Assembly (NCBI GenBank): GCA_017510335.1
Contig: JAFWNM010000016.1
Span: 90,005 to 154,004, forward strand
Reading direction: 5' to 3'
Source of the DNA: Paracoccaceae bacterium
GTDB taxonomy: Bacteria; Pseudomonadota; Alphaproteobacteria; Rhodobacterales; Rhodobacteraceae
DNA: 64,000 nt
This document shows positions 1 through 6,699 of this stretch, in pieces. Numbering within the stretch: position 1 is the first letter of the stretch; every line of letters begins with the position of its first letter. A program made the position numbers and the translations under genes. The notes beneath the pieces were generated by a model. It was given only the letters and a program-made list of their open reading frames with translations. It did no database searches and had not been told where the DNA came from.

Positions 1-389
1 CCGGCAAAAAAGCCGGTCAGATCGGGGGCGACCAACTCTGCGCTGGTGCTGCCGGATGGCGCGGTCAGCGGTTCCAGCCCCAGGACTGTCACGCGCGCCT
101 CACCTATGCGTGCGCGCCCTTCCACCACGGGCGATACGTCCCAACCTGCGCGGCGCAGGCGGGCAAATTCTGCTTCGGGCATCTGGCCAGAGGGCGCGTT
201 GAGTTGCGCGGATGTGCCCTCGCCCAAAAGGGTTTCAGCAGTGGCATAGGCCGCGCGCGCCTCGGCGTTCAGGGCCTGAACGCCGGACCACAGCGCGGTT
301 GCCAATGCCAGCCCGGCCAACAGCATGGCCAGTTGAAACGGGCTGCGCACCCAGTGTGACAACAGCGCCTGCAACGCGGCGCGGGTCAT
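1..389 (-). CDS. FtsX-type ABC transporter permease, N-terminal part (cut by window edge)
   Basis: Only the first 129 codons are in the window; the gene runs off the left edge. The start ATG overlaps the stop of the upstream ATPase gene as ATGA, so the two are translationally coupled and form one transporter. The visible protein begins MTRAALQALLSHW, has one hydrophobic segment at about residues 18-36 and then a soluble stretch, which fits the first membrane helix and periplasmic domain of FtsX/MacB/LolC-like permeases. This family moves lipoproteins, peptides or lipids out of the inner membrane, or acts as a mechanotransmitter. The substrate cannot be told from this fragment. Family assignment rests mainly on the partner ATPase. 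Confidence 0.75.
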   Translation of the reverse strand, partial: MTRAALQALLSHWVRSPFQLAMLLAGLALATALWSGVQALNAEARAAYATAETLLGEGTSAQLNAPSGQMPEAEFARLRRAGWDVSPVVEGRARIGEARVTVLGLEPLTAPSGSTSAELVAPDLTGFFA

Positions 390-1060
390 GCGGGCACCTG
401 CTGCAACTTGCCCGCACGCAAATGGGCGCGCGCGCTGCATCGTGCGGCCAGTCGCGTGGAATGGGTGACAAGCAACAGCGCCGTGCCAGCCTGGGCCGCC
501 AGTTCCAGCATCAGGTCAAGCACCGCATCGCCGGTGGCTTCGTCCAGATTGCCGGTGGGTTCATCCGCCAGCACCAGCCGGGGCCGCGCGGCCAGACACC
601 GGCCAATCGCCACGCGCTGCTGTTGGCCGCCTGACAGTTGTTCAGGGTAGCGTGACAGCAACGTGCCAATGCCAAGGCGCTGGGCCAGTCCATCAATGAA
701 ATCGGGGTCATGGCAGCCCGCCAGCCGCGCCTGAAACGCCAGATTGGCCGCAACTGTCAGGGACGGGATCAGGTTGAACTGCTGGAACACCAGCCCGATT
801 GTGCCGCGCCGCAAGGCTGCGCGCGTCATGTCATCGGCTTGCGCGATGTTCTGACCGGCGACAACCACCTTGCCGCTGTCGAACGGTTCCAGACCGGCGC
901 AGATATGCAGCAAGGTCGATTTGCCGCTGCCGGAATCGCCGGTCAATGCAAGCGACTGGCCCTGCGGCAGATCAAGGCATGCATTGTCCAGAACCTGCAC
1001 CGCCCCTGTTGTGGGGCCGAAGCTTTTGCACAGGTTTTCTATCGTCAATGCAGGTGTCAT
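386..1060 (-). CDS. ABC transporter ATP-binding protein (LolD/YbbA-like)
   Basis: A 224-residue nucleotide-binding subunit of a type VII (FtsX-partner) ABC system. Walker A is GDSGSGKST at residues 41-49, the Q-loop glutamine is in VFQQFN near 93, the signature LSGGQQQR is at 142-149, Walker B LVLADEPTGNLD at 162-173, and the H-loop histidine is at 200. The sequence DEPTGNLD is typical of the LolD/FtsE/MacB/YbbA group. An in-frame ATG lies 20 codons upstream, but the chosen start gives the usual N-terminus (MTPALTIENLCKSF). It is followed, with a 4-base overlap, by an FtsX-type permease gene, so it energises that permease. The substrate is unknown. Confidence 0.88.
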   Translation of the reverse strand: MTPALTIENLCKSFGPTTGAVQVLDNACLDLPQGQSLALTGDSGSGKSTLLHICAGLEPFDSGKVVVAGQNIAQADDMTRAALRRGTIGLVFQQFNLIPSLTVAANLAFQARLAGCHDPDFIDGLAQRLGIGTLLSRYPEQLSGGQQQRVAIGRCLAARPRLVLADEPTGNLDEATGDAVLDLMLELAAQAGTALLLVTHSTRLAARCSARAHLRAGKLQQVPA

Positions 1061-1193
1061 GTCTGTCTTTCTGGCAAGCGGGATGGCGCGGGCAAGGACC
1101 GGGGCGGCACAAGGCGCCACGCGCGAAGCGTAGTGTTTCAGTGGCCGAACTCAAGGCAGGGCGGGCAGCGTTTCGTTATATCCCGCAAACGCA

Positions 1194-1223
1194 AAGGCCG
1201 GACGGGGTGTTCCGTCCGGCCTT
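1194..1223 (-). terminator. Perfect 12-bp hairpin after the corrinoid protein gene
   Basis: AAGGCCGGACGG and CCGTCCGGCCTT form a perfect 12-bp stem around a 6-base loop, 31 bases past the end of the corrinoid protein gene. Reading on the minus strand the stem is followed by TGCGTTTGC, a weak U-tract. It probably separates the methionine genes from the ABC exporter genes. Confidence 0.7.
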
Positions 1224-1253
1224 CATGTCTGTCTGGCGTCGCAGGGGGTTGCG

Positions 1254-1955
1254 TTAATGTGCGGCCATCTGGTTGTGCTTGCGCGCGACAAATTCCTTGG
1301 CGGTTTCCACCGCGACAGCCGCATCGCGGCAATAGGCATCTGCCCCGATGGCGCGGCCGAATTCCTCGTTCAACGGCGCACCGCCCACCAGCACGATGTA
1401 GTCGTCGCGTTTGCCTTGGGCGATCAGCGTGTCAATCACGACCTTCATATAGGGCATGGTGGTCGTCAGCAGCGCCGACATGCCCAGAATGTCGGGCTGT
1501 TCCTTTTCCAGCGCGTCCAAGTAGCTTTCGACCGCGTTGTTGATCCCCAGATCAATGACCTCGAACCCCGCGCCTTCCATCATCATGGCGACAAGGTTCT
1601 TGCCGATGTCGTGAATGTCCCCCTTCACAGTGCCAATCACCATTTTGCCCATGCGCGGCGCACCTGTTTCCACCAGCAGCGGTTTCAGGATGAACATGCC
1701 CGCTTTCATCGCATTCGCGGCCAGCAACACTTCGGGCACAAACAAAATGCCATCGCGGAAATCATGGCCCACAATCGTCATGCCAGCCACAAGCGCCTTG
1801 GTCAGAATGTCATAGGGTGTCCAGCCGCGTTCCAGCAGGATGTTGACGCTTTCTTCGATTTCCTCTTTCAGGCCATCATAAAGGTCATCCATCATCTGCT
1901 CGACAAGTTCTTCGTCAGACAGATCGGCAAGGATGATATCGTCTTCGTCAGACAT
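1254..1955 (-). CDS. Cobalamin-binding corrinoid protein (probable B12 module of a split methionine synthase)
   Basis: A 233-residue corrinoid protein of the MtbC/MtmC/MetH-B12 family. A helical cap domain covers about residues 10-90 and the Rossmann-like B12 domain follows. The motif DIHDIGKN (113-120) supplies the lower cobalt ligand His115; the accompanying SxL (S160-L162) and GG (191-192) motifs of the family are present. Such proteins carry a methyl group on cobalt between two methyltransferases. The gene lies 155 bases downstream of a homocysteine methyltransferase gene on the same strand. In Rhodobacterales a three-part MetH replacement with such components has been described, so methionine synthesis is the likely role; the methyl-tetrahydrofolate-binding part is not in this window. 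The start ATG lacks a strong Shine-Dalgarno but follows AAGGGGTAAAGCCT. Confidence 0.85.
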   Translation of the reverse strand: MSDEDDIILADLSDEELVEQMMDDLYDGLKEEIEESVNILLERGWTPYDILTKALVAGMTIVGHDFRDGILFVPEVLLAANAMKAGMFILKPLLVETGAPRMGKMVIGTVKGDIHDIGKNLVAMMMEGAGFEVIDLGINNAVESYLDALEKEQPDILGMSALLTTTMPYMKVVIDTLIAQGKRDDYIVLVGGAPLNEEFGRAIGADAYCRDAAVAVETAKEFVARKHNQMAAH

Positions 1956-1994
1956 AGGCTTTACCCCTTAGGACACGCGGTTTCTGGCGTGTTG

Positions 1995-2049
1995 GACCAC
2001 TATTGTATTTGCTTTCGGACAGATTGCCGCAGACCACTATTCCATTTGC
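1995..2049 (-). promoter_or_regulatory. Pair of 18-bp direct repeats upstream of the corrinoid protein gene
   Basis: On the plus strand GACCACTATTGTATTTGC (1995-2012) and GACCACTATTCCATTTGC (2032-2049) match at 16 of 18 positions and are spaced exactly 37 bp start to start, about 3.5 helical turns. They lie 40-94 bp upstream of the corrinoid protein ATG (minus strand) in the only non-coding space of this pair of genes. They look like tandem binding sites for a transcription factor; no factor can be named from sequence. Confidence 0.45.
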
Positions 2050-2110
2050 GACATGCGCCCTGTTTGTGGCGACCAGCGGGTGCGCATTCATGCGATTTCC
2101 GGCTGTTTTG

Positions 2111-3142
2111 TCACGACTCGCGCCGTCTGCGCCCACCGCCGCGCCCGCGGCGGGGTTCCGGCGCTTCGCCTGCGGCTTCTGTGCCGTCCAGCGCGGAGGA
2201 AAACCCGCCCAAGGCTGCGGTAATCTGTTCCAGCGTGGGGCGGGGGCCGCGGTCGCGGGTTTCCAGTGCATGGCGCATGGCGCGCAGGTGTTCGGGCATG
2301 GTGCCGCAGCACCCGCCAATGATTGTAGCCCCGCAGTCGCGCGCCAGCACGGCGTAATCTGCCATCAGGTCGGGGGTGCCGTCGTAATGGATGTGCCCGT
2401 CATGGTATTTCGGTATGCCCGCATTGCCCTTGGCGATCAGGGGCAAGGTTGCGTTTGCGTCCGAAAAACCCAGAACCGTGCGCAGCAGGTCTGATGCACC
2501 CACACCGCAATTCGCACCAAAAGCCAGCGGGGGCGATTTCAGCTTGCCAACCATCTGCACCATCGCCGCTGACGTGACGCCCATCATGGTGCGGCCTGCC
2601 GTGTCGAAACTCATGGTGCCGCACCATGGCATGCCCGCCAGTGCGGCCGCTTCTGCGGCGGCCTTGTATTCTTCGGGGGCGGAAATGGTTTCCACCCACA
2701 GCACGTCAGCGCCGCCTTCTTTCAGCCCTTCGGCCTGTTCATGGAACATTTCAACGGCCAGTTCATGGGTCAGTGCGCCGATGGGCGCCATGATGTCGCC
2801 GGTGGGGCCGACAGACCCTGCAACAACGACCGGACGGCCCGCAGCATCGGCCACATCGCGCCCCAGTGCCGCGCCAAGGCGGTTCAGTTCGCGCACCCGG
2901 TTTTGCGCATTATGCAGTTTCAGGCGGCTGGCATTGCCGCCGAATGTGTTGGTCAGGAACAGGTCGGACCCGGCATTGACCGCATTGCGATACAGCGTAC
3001 GAATCTTGTCCTGTTCGTCCATATTCCACAGTTCCGGCGCGTCACCGGATGCGAGGCCCATGTTGAACAGGTTTGTGCCTGTCGCGCCATCCGTCAGGAC
3101 CCAGTCCCGTTCGGCCAGCATTTTGCTCAAGGCGTTGGTCAT
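2111..3142 (-). CDS. bmt: Homocysteine S-methyltransferase (betaine-homocysteine methyltransferase family)
   Basis: A 343-residue zinc-dependent homocysteine-binding TIM barrel. The zinc cysteines are Cys212 (in GANCGVG) and Cys278-Cys279 (in GGCCGT), and the N-terminal LTDGATGTNL strand is diagnostic. It would methylate homocysteine to methionine using a methyl donor on the corrinoid protein encoded next to it, or betaine; genome annotations usually call it betaine-homocysteine methyltransferase. The neighbouring B12 protein favours a role as the homocysteine module of a split MetH. The last 12 residues form a basic tail, GRGGGRRRR, absent from the catalytic fold and perhaps a protein or nucleic-acid contact. 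The start has GGAGAT seven bases upstream. Confidence 0.85.
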   Translation of the reverse strand: MTNALSKMLAERDWVLTDGATGTNLFNMGLASGDAPELWNMDEQDKIRTLYRNAVNAGSDLFLTNTFGGNASRLKLHNAQNRVRELNRLGAALGRDVADAAGRPVVVAGSVGPTGDIMAPIGALTHELAVEMFHEQAEGLKEGGADVLWVETISAPEEYKAAAEAAALAGMPWCGTMSFDTAGRTMMGVTSAAMVQMVGKLKSPPLAFGANCGVGASDLLRTVLGFSDANATLPLIAKGNAGIPKYHDGHIHYDGTPDLMADYAVLARDCGATIIGGCCGTMPEHLRAMRHALETRDRGPRPTLEQITAALGGFSSALDGTEAAGEAPEPRRGRGGGRRRRES

Positions 3143-3160
3143 TGCGCATCTCCGGATTGC

Positions 3161-3191
3161 AAAACAGCGGGAGGCGCTTGCGCACTCCCGC
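3161..3191 (-). terminator. Hairpin with T-rich tail between the ATP synthase inhibitor gene and bmt
   Basis: GCGGGAG (3167-3173) pairs with CTCCCGC (3185-3191), extended by an inner GCGC/GCGC pairing. On the minus strand it is followed by TGTTTTGC. It has the form of an intrinsic terminator for the inhibitor gene, but it ends only 24 bases before the bmt ATG, so it also sits in the bmt leader. Confidence 0.6.
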
Positions 3192-3277
3192 TTCGATATT
3201 CATGTGCCACATCTGGCAGAATGCGGCAATTTCATATTACGCATGAAGAATATGCGCGATATTCATATTGGGGGACT

Positions 3278-3589
3278 TCAGCCTTCGGCCAGTTCGGCCT
3301 TCGCTTCGGTCAGCATTGTGGCCATCATGCCGCGAATCGTGGCTTCGTCTGCTTTGCCGGCAAGATCGGCTGCAACCTTGCGCACAACATCTTCATGGCC
3401 GGCTTCCTCGAAATCGGCGCGGATGACGTCCATTGCGTAGGCTTCCGCATCCTCGCCTGTCTTGCCCATCAGCCCGGCGGCCCATAACCCCAGCCTCTTG
3501 TTGCGGCGGGCAACGGCCTTGAAAACCATTTCCTGATCATGGGCAAACTTGTTTTCAAATGCGCGTTCGCGGTCGTTCAAAGATGTCAT
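3278..3589 (-). CDS. ATP synthase inhibitor subunit zeta (DUF1476 family)
   Basis: A 103-residue helical protein, MTSLNDRERAFENKFAHDQE at the N-terminus, matching the DUF1476 family. In Paracoccus this protein is the zeta subunit that inhibits the ATP hydrolysis activity of F1Fo-ATP synthase with its N-terminal helix, replacing the mitochondrial-type IF1 mechanism. The usual family length is about 105 residues. The reading frame is open for another 88 codons upstream, but the extension is not protein-like and overlaps the purC promoter region, so the internal ATG was chosen. It is transcribed divergently from purC. Confidence 0.88.
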   Translation of the reverse strand: MTSLNDRERAFENKFAHDQEMVFKAVARRNKRLGLWAAGLMGKTGEDAEAYAMDVIRADFEEAGHEDVVRKVAADLAGKADEATIRGMMATMLTEAKAELAEG

Positions 3590-3696
3590 TGCGGGCCTCG
3601 TATTGCGTTGCGTGGACGTGCGATGTTGGAAAACATATGGCGCTTGGGGGCCTGCACTGCAAGACGAAATCACCGGCCGCGGGCGCAAACACCGCC

Positions 3697-3745
3697 GCTT
3701 GCAGCGCAAGCAGCGCTGGGATATAGGCAAGCAAACACGCTTGCC
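3697..3745 (+). promoter_or_regulatory. purC promoter with two GCTTGC/GCAAGC palindromes
   Basis: A sigma-70-like promoter is visible: TTGCAG (3699-3704), a 17-base spacer, and TATAGG (3722-3727). GCTTGC-AGC-GCAAGC (3697-3711) overlaps the -35 element, and GGCAAGC-AAACAC-GCTTGCC (3726-3745) starts in the -10 element and covers the expected transcript start. The two palindromes share the same half-site and their centres are about 31.5 bp (three turns) apart, so they may be operators for purine control. The second could also fold as a hairpin at the 5' end of the mRNA. Confidence 0.5.
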
Positions 3746-3775
3746 CTTACACATGTTCCATGATCGGAGAATACC

Positions 3776-4537
3776 ATGGCCCGCCGCACCAAAGTCTATG
3801 AAGGCAAAGCCAAGGTTTTGTATGAAGGGCCGGAGCCGGGCACGCTGGTGCAATACTTCAAGGATGATGCGACAGCGTTCAACGCCGAAAAACGTGACGT
3901 GATCGAAGGCAAGGGTGTTTTGAACAACATGCTTTCTGAATTCTTCATGTCAGGGTTGAACCAGATTGGTGTTCCAACCCATTTTATCAAACGCATCAAC
4001 ATGCGTGAACAGCTTATCCGCGCGGTGGAAATCATTCCGCTGGAAGTGGTGGTGCGCAATGTCGCAGCCGGGTCAATTTCCAAGCGTCTGGGTATTGAAG
4101 AAGGCACGCCATTGCCCCGCCCCATCATCGAATTCTATTTCAAGGATGATGCGCTGGGCGATCCGCTGGTGACCGAAGACCAGATTCTGGCGTTCAACTG
4201 GGCCAGCCATCAGGACCTTGACGACATGGTTTCGCTTGCTGTTCGGGTTAATGACTTCATGTCGGGTATCATGCTGGCGGTGGGAATCAAGCTGGTGGAT
4301 TTCAAGATCGAAATTGGCCGCCAGTTCGACGGTGAAATGCAGCGCCTGATTGTTGCTGATGAAATCAGCCCTGACAGCTGCCGCCTGTGGGACATGAAAA
4401 CCGGCCAGAAGCTGGACAAGGACGTGTTCCGCCGCGATCTGGGCAGCCTGACAGATGCATATTCCGAAGTAGCGCGGCGGCTGGGTGTCATGCCCAAATC
4501 GCCCACGCCCTTCAATAAACCCAAACTGATGAACTGA
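3776..4537 (+). CDS. purC: Phosphoribosylaminoimidazole-succinocarboxamide (SAICAR) synthase
   Basis: A 253-residue PurC. It joins CAIR and aspartate with ATP to give SAICAR, a late step of IMP synthesis in the cytoplasm. Family signatures are visible: the N-terminal [12 protein letters not shown] nucleotide-binding strand, the substrate-binding segment [14 protein letters not shown] and the DFKIEIGR segment near the ATP/metal site. Length is normal. The start is preceded by CGGAGAATACC, a good ribosome binding site. purS follows after 15 bases, so the two are cotranscribed. Confidence 0.96.
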   Translation: MARRTKVYEGKAKVLYEGPEPGTLVQYFKDDATAFNAEKRDVIEGKGVLNNMLSEFFMSGLNQIGVPTHFIKRINMREQLIRAVEIIPLEVVVRNVAAGSISKRLGIEEGTPLPRPIIEFYFKDDALGDPLVTEDQILAFNWASHQDLDDMVSLAVRVNDFMSGIMLAVGIKLVDFKIEIGRQFDGEMQRLIVADEISPDSCRLWDMKTGQKLDKDVFRRDLGSLTDAYSEVARRLGVMPKSPTPFNKPKLMN

Positions 4538-4552
4538 AAGGCCCGGACGCCC

Positions 4553-4792
4553 ATGAAACTGCGTGTATTCGTAACCTTGAAAACCGGCGTTCTGGACCCG
4601 CAGGGCGAAGCTGTGCGCCACGCGCTGGGCGCGTTGGGATTTGAGGGCGTCAATGGCGTGCGCCAGGGCAAGATGATTGAACTGGATCTGGCTGAAACCG
4701 ACCCCGAGAAGGCCCGCGAGCAGGCGCATGCGATGTGCGAAAAGCTGTTGGCCAACACAGTGATCGAAAGCTACCATGTCGAGCACGCCTAA
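4553..4792 (+). CDS. purS: Phosphoribosylformylglycinamidine synthase subunit PurS
   Basis: A 79-residue PurS, the small bridging subunit of the three-part FGAM synthase (PurS-PurQ-PurL) used by most alphaproteobacteria. The sequence shows the family pattern KTGVLDPQGEAV near the N-terminus and GFEGVNGVRQGK in the middle, and the length is typical. It dimerises and couples ammonia delivered by PurQ to the PurL active site. It sits 15 bases after purC. Unusually, purQ does not follow directly: an alcohol dehydrogenase gene lies between them. purL is outside the window. Confidence 0.95.
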   Translation: MKLRVFVTLKTGVLDPQGEAVRHALGALGFEGVNGVRQGKMIELDLAETDPEKAREQAHAMCEKLLANTVIESYHVEHA

Positions 4793-4854
4793 GGGTTATT
4801 GACGCACCCCTTCTTTGTGGGCAGCATTGCTGCTGAACATTCGACGGGGTTAAC

Positions 4855-5892
4855 ATGCGCGCAGCGGTTTTACGGGAATATCGCAAGGATTTAAGTATCG
4901 AAACCGTCGCGGACCCCGTGTGCGAAGATGACGGGGTTGTGCTGCAAACGCTGGCTTGCGGGATTTGCCGGTCCGACTGGCATGGTTGGGTGGGCGAACA
5001 CCCGCGCGTCAAACCCGGCCAGATACCCGGCCACGAATATTGCGGGCAGGTGGTGGCGGCTGGCCCGCGCAGTGGCTGGGCCATTGGCGACAAGGTGATC
5101 GCGCCTTTTATCCTTGCCTGCGGGACATGCCCCGCCTGCCGTTCGGGCGTGTCCAACACCTGCCCTGACCAACGATTGCCGGGGTTTACCGAACCGGGTG
5201 CTTTTGCCCAATATGTCGGTGTGCCCCATGCCCATAACCTTGCGCGCCTGCCAGATGATATGTCGCCGGTGCTGGCCGCAGGGCTGGGGTGTCGTGTGAC
5301 AACGGCCTTTCATGCGCTGACCGACCGCGCCGCCCTGCGCCCCGGCGAATGGCTGGCCGTGCACGGCACAGGCGGCATCGGGCTGGCCACGCTGATACTG
5401 GGGCGCGCGCTGGGTGCGCGTGTGGTGGTGGTTGATATTGTGCCCGAGAAACTGGACCATGCCCGCGCATTGGGCGCCGACGCGGCCCTTGACGCGCGCA
5501 ACGGTGATGTGGCGCAGGCCATTCGTGACATTACCGGCGGCGGCGCGCATGTCTCGGTCGAGGCGCTGGGCATTGCCCAGACCACCAACGCATCGCTGCA
5601 ATGTCTGCGGCCCTTGGGGCGGCATGTTCAGGTGGGCATGCCTGTGGGGCATACGGCGCGCATGGAAATCGACATGAGTGCGGTCTATCAGAAGAACCTT
5701 GCAGTATTTGGCACACGGGGCATGCCTGCACATAAATACCCGTCGCTTCTGGGCATGATAGATGCGGGATTGGTGGATTTCATGCCCATGATCGCGCGTC
5801 AGGTGGCGCTGTCGCAGGCAGGCGCGGAACTGGCCCTGTTTGATGGCCCCATGGCCCCCGGTGTCGCCGTGATTTCCGATTTTGCGGCCTGA
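4855..5892 (+). CDS. Zinc-dependent alcohol dehydrogenase family protein
   Basis: A 345-residue medium-chain dehydrogenase. Catalytic zinc ligands are Cys35 ([10 protein letters not shown]), His60-Glu61 (GHEYCG) and probably Cys146. Structural zinc ligands are Cys89, Cys92, Cys95 and Cys103 ([15 protein letters not shown]). The Rossmann motif GTGGIG is at 171-176, and the acidic residue Asp194 after strand 2 suggests NAD rather than NADP. It should oxidise an alcohol or reduce an aldehyde; the substrate is not evident. It lies on the purine strand between purS (62 bases upstream) and purQ (80 bases downstream), so it may share their transcript without belonging to the pathway. Confidence 0.88.
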   Translation: MRAAVLREYRKDLSIETVADPVCEDDGVVLQTLACGICRSDWHGWVGEHPRVKPGQIPGHEYCGQVVAAGPRSGWAIGDKVIAPFILACGTCPACRSGVSNTCPDQRLPGFTEPGAFAQYVGVPHAHNLARLPDDMSPVLAAGLGCRVTTAFHALTDRAALRPGEWLAVHGTGGIGLATLILGRALGARVVVVDIVPEKLDHARALGADAALDARNGDVAQAIRDITGGGAHVSVEALGIAQTTNASLQCLRPLGRHVQVGMPVGHTARMEIDMSAVYQKNLAVFGTRGMPAHKYPSLLGMIDAGLVDFMPMIARQVALSQAGAELALFDGPMAPGVAVISDFAA

Positions 5893-5972
5893 ACGGTCCG
5901 CTTTCCCTTTGCGCAGGGCGCGTATTCGCGCTAAAGCGCGCACAAACCCCGATATGGACGGAGCCGCGCGCA

Positions 5973-6641
5973 ATGAAAGCTGCTGTCATCACTTTCCCCG
6001 GATCGAATTGCGACCGCGACCTGGCCGTGGCCTTTGAAGGGGTCGGCGCGCAGGTCACGCGCGTTTGGCACAAGGACACTGAACTGCCCGCAGGAACCGA
6101 TATTGTGGGCATTCCCGGTGGTTTCAGCTTTGGTGATTATCTGCGCTGCGGGGCGATTGCCGCGCGTTCGCCCATTGCGCGCGCAATTACCGAATTTGCC
6201 GCGCGCGGCGGGCATGTCATCGGTATTTGCAACGGGTTTCAGGTGCTTGTGGAAATGGGGCTGTTGCCGGGCGCGCTGCTGCGCAACACCAACCTGAAGT
6301 ATATCTGCAAACCTGTCGCGCTGCGGGTGGTGGCTGAAAATTCCGCGTTTACCGCCGGATACACGACTGGCGCGCAGATAACGGTTCCGATTGCGCATCA
6401 TGACGGGAACTATACCGCTGATGCGCAAACCATTGCGCGGCTGCAAGGCGACGGGCGGGTGGCGTTCACCTATGTGGACAATCCCAACGGGTCGGTGGCG
6501 GATATTGCAGGCGTTCTGTCTGAAAACCGCCGCGTGTTGGGGATGATGCCCCATCCCGAACGCGCGTTCAGCACGGTGCATGGCGGGACAGATGGCCGCG
6601 CCATGTTCGACGGACTGATAAGCGCTTTCGCGCCAGCCTGA
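5973..6641 (+). CDS. purQ: Phosphoribosylformylglycinamidine synthase subunit PurQ (glutaminase)
   Basis: A 222-residue class I glutamine amidotransferase. The nucleophile is Cys86 in GICNGFQVL, and the histidine-glutamate pair is His194 and Glu196 in MMPHPERAF. The N-terminal [12 protein letters not shown] motif is typical of PurQ. It releases ammonia from glutamine for PurL in the fourth step of purine synthesis. It is separated from purS by the alcohol dehydrogenase gene and followed closely by the DctB-like kinase gene. Confidence 0.96.
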   Translation: MKAAVITFPGSNCDRDLAVAFEGVGAQVTRVWHKDTELPAGTDIVGIPGGFSFGDYLRCGAIAARSPIARAITEFAARGGHVIGICNGFQVLVEMGLLPGALLRNTNLKYICKPVALRVVAENSAFTAGYTTGAQITVPIAHHDGNYTADAQTIARLQGDGRVAFTYVDNPNGSVADIAGVLSENRRVLGMMPHPERAFSTVHGGTDGRAMFDGLISAFAPA

Positions 6642-6699
6642 ATGAAGAAGACCGGCGCCAAGCTTGAGCGCGCGCGGCATTCGGCATATTCTGCCGGGC

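Noticed and set aside
3278-3853. 191-residue version of the ATP synthase inhibitor
   Set aside because: The 88-residue N-terminal extension is not like the family and would cross the purC promoter and its start codon.
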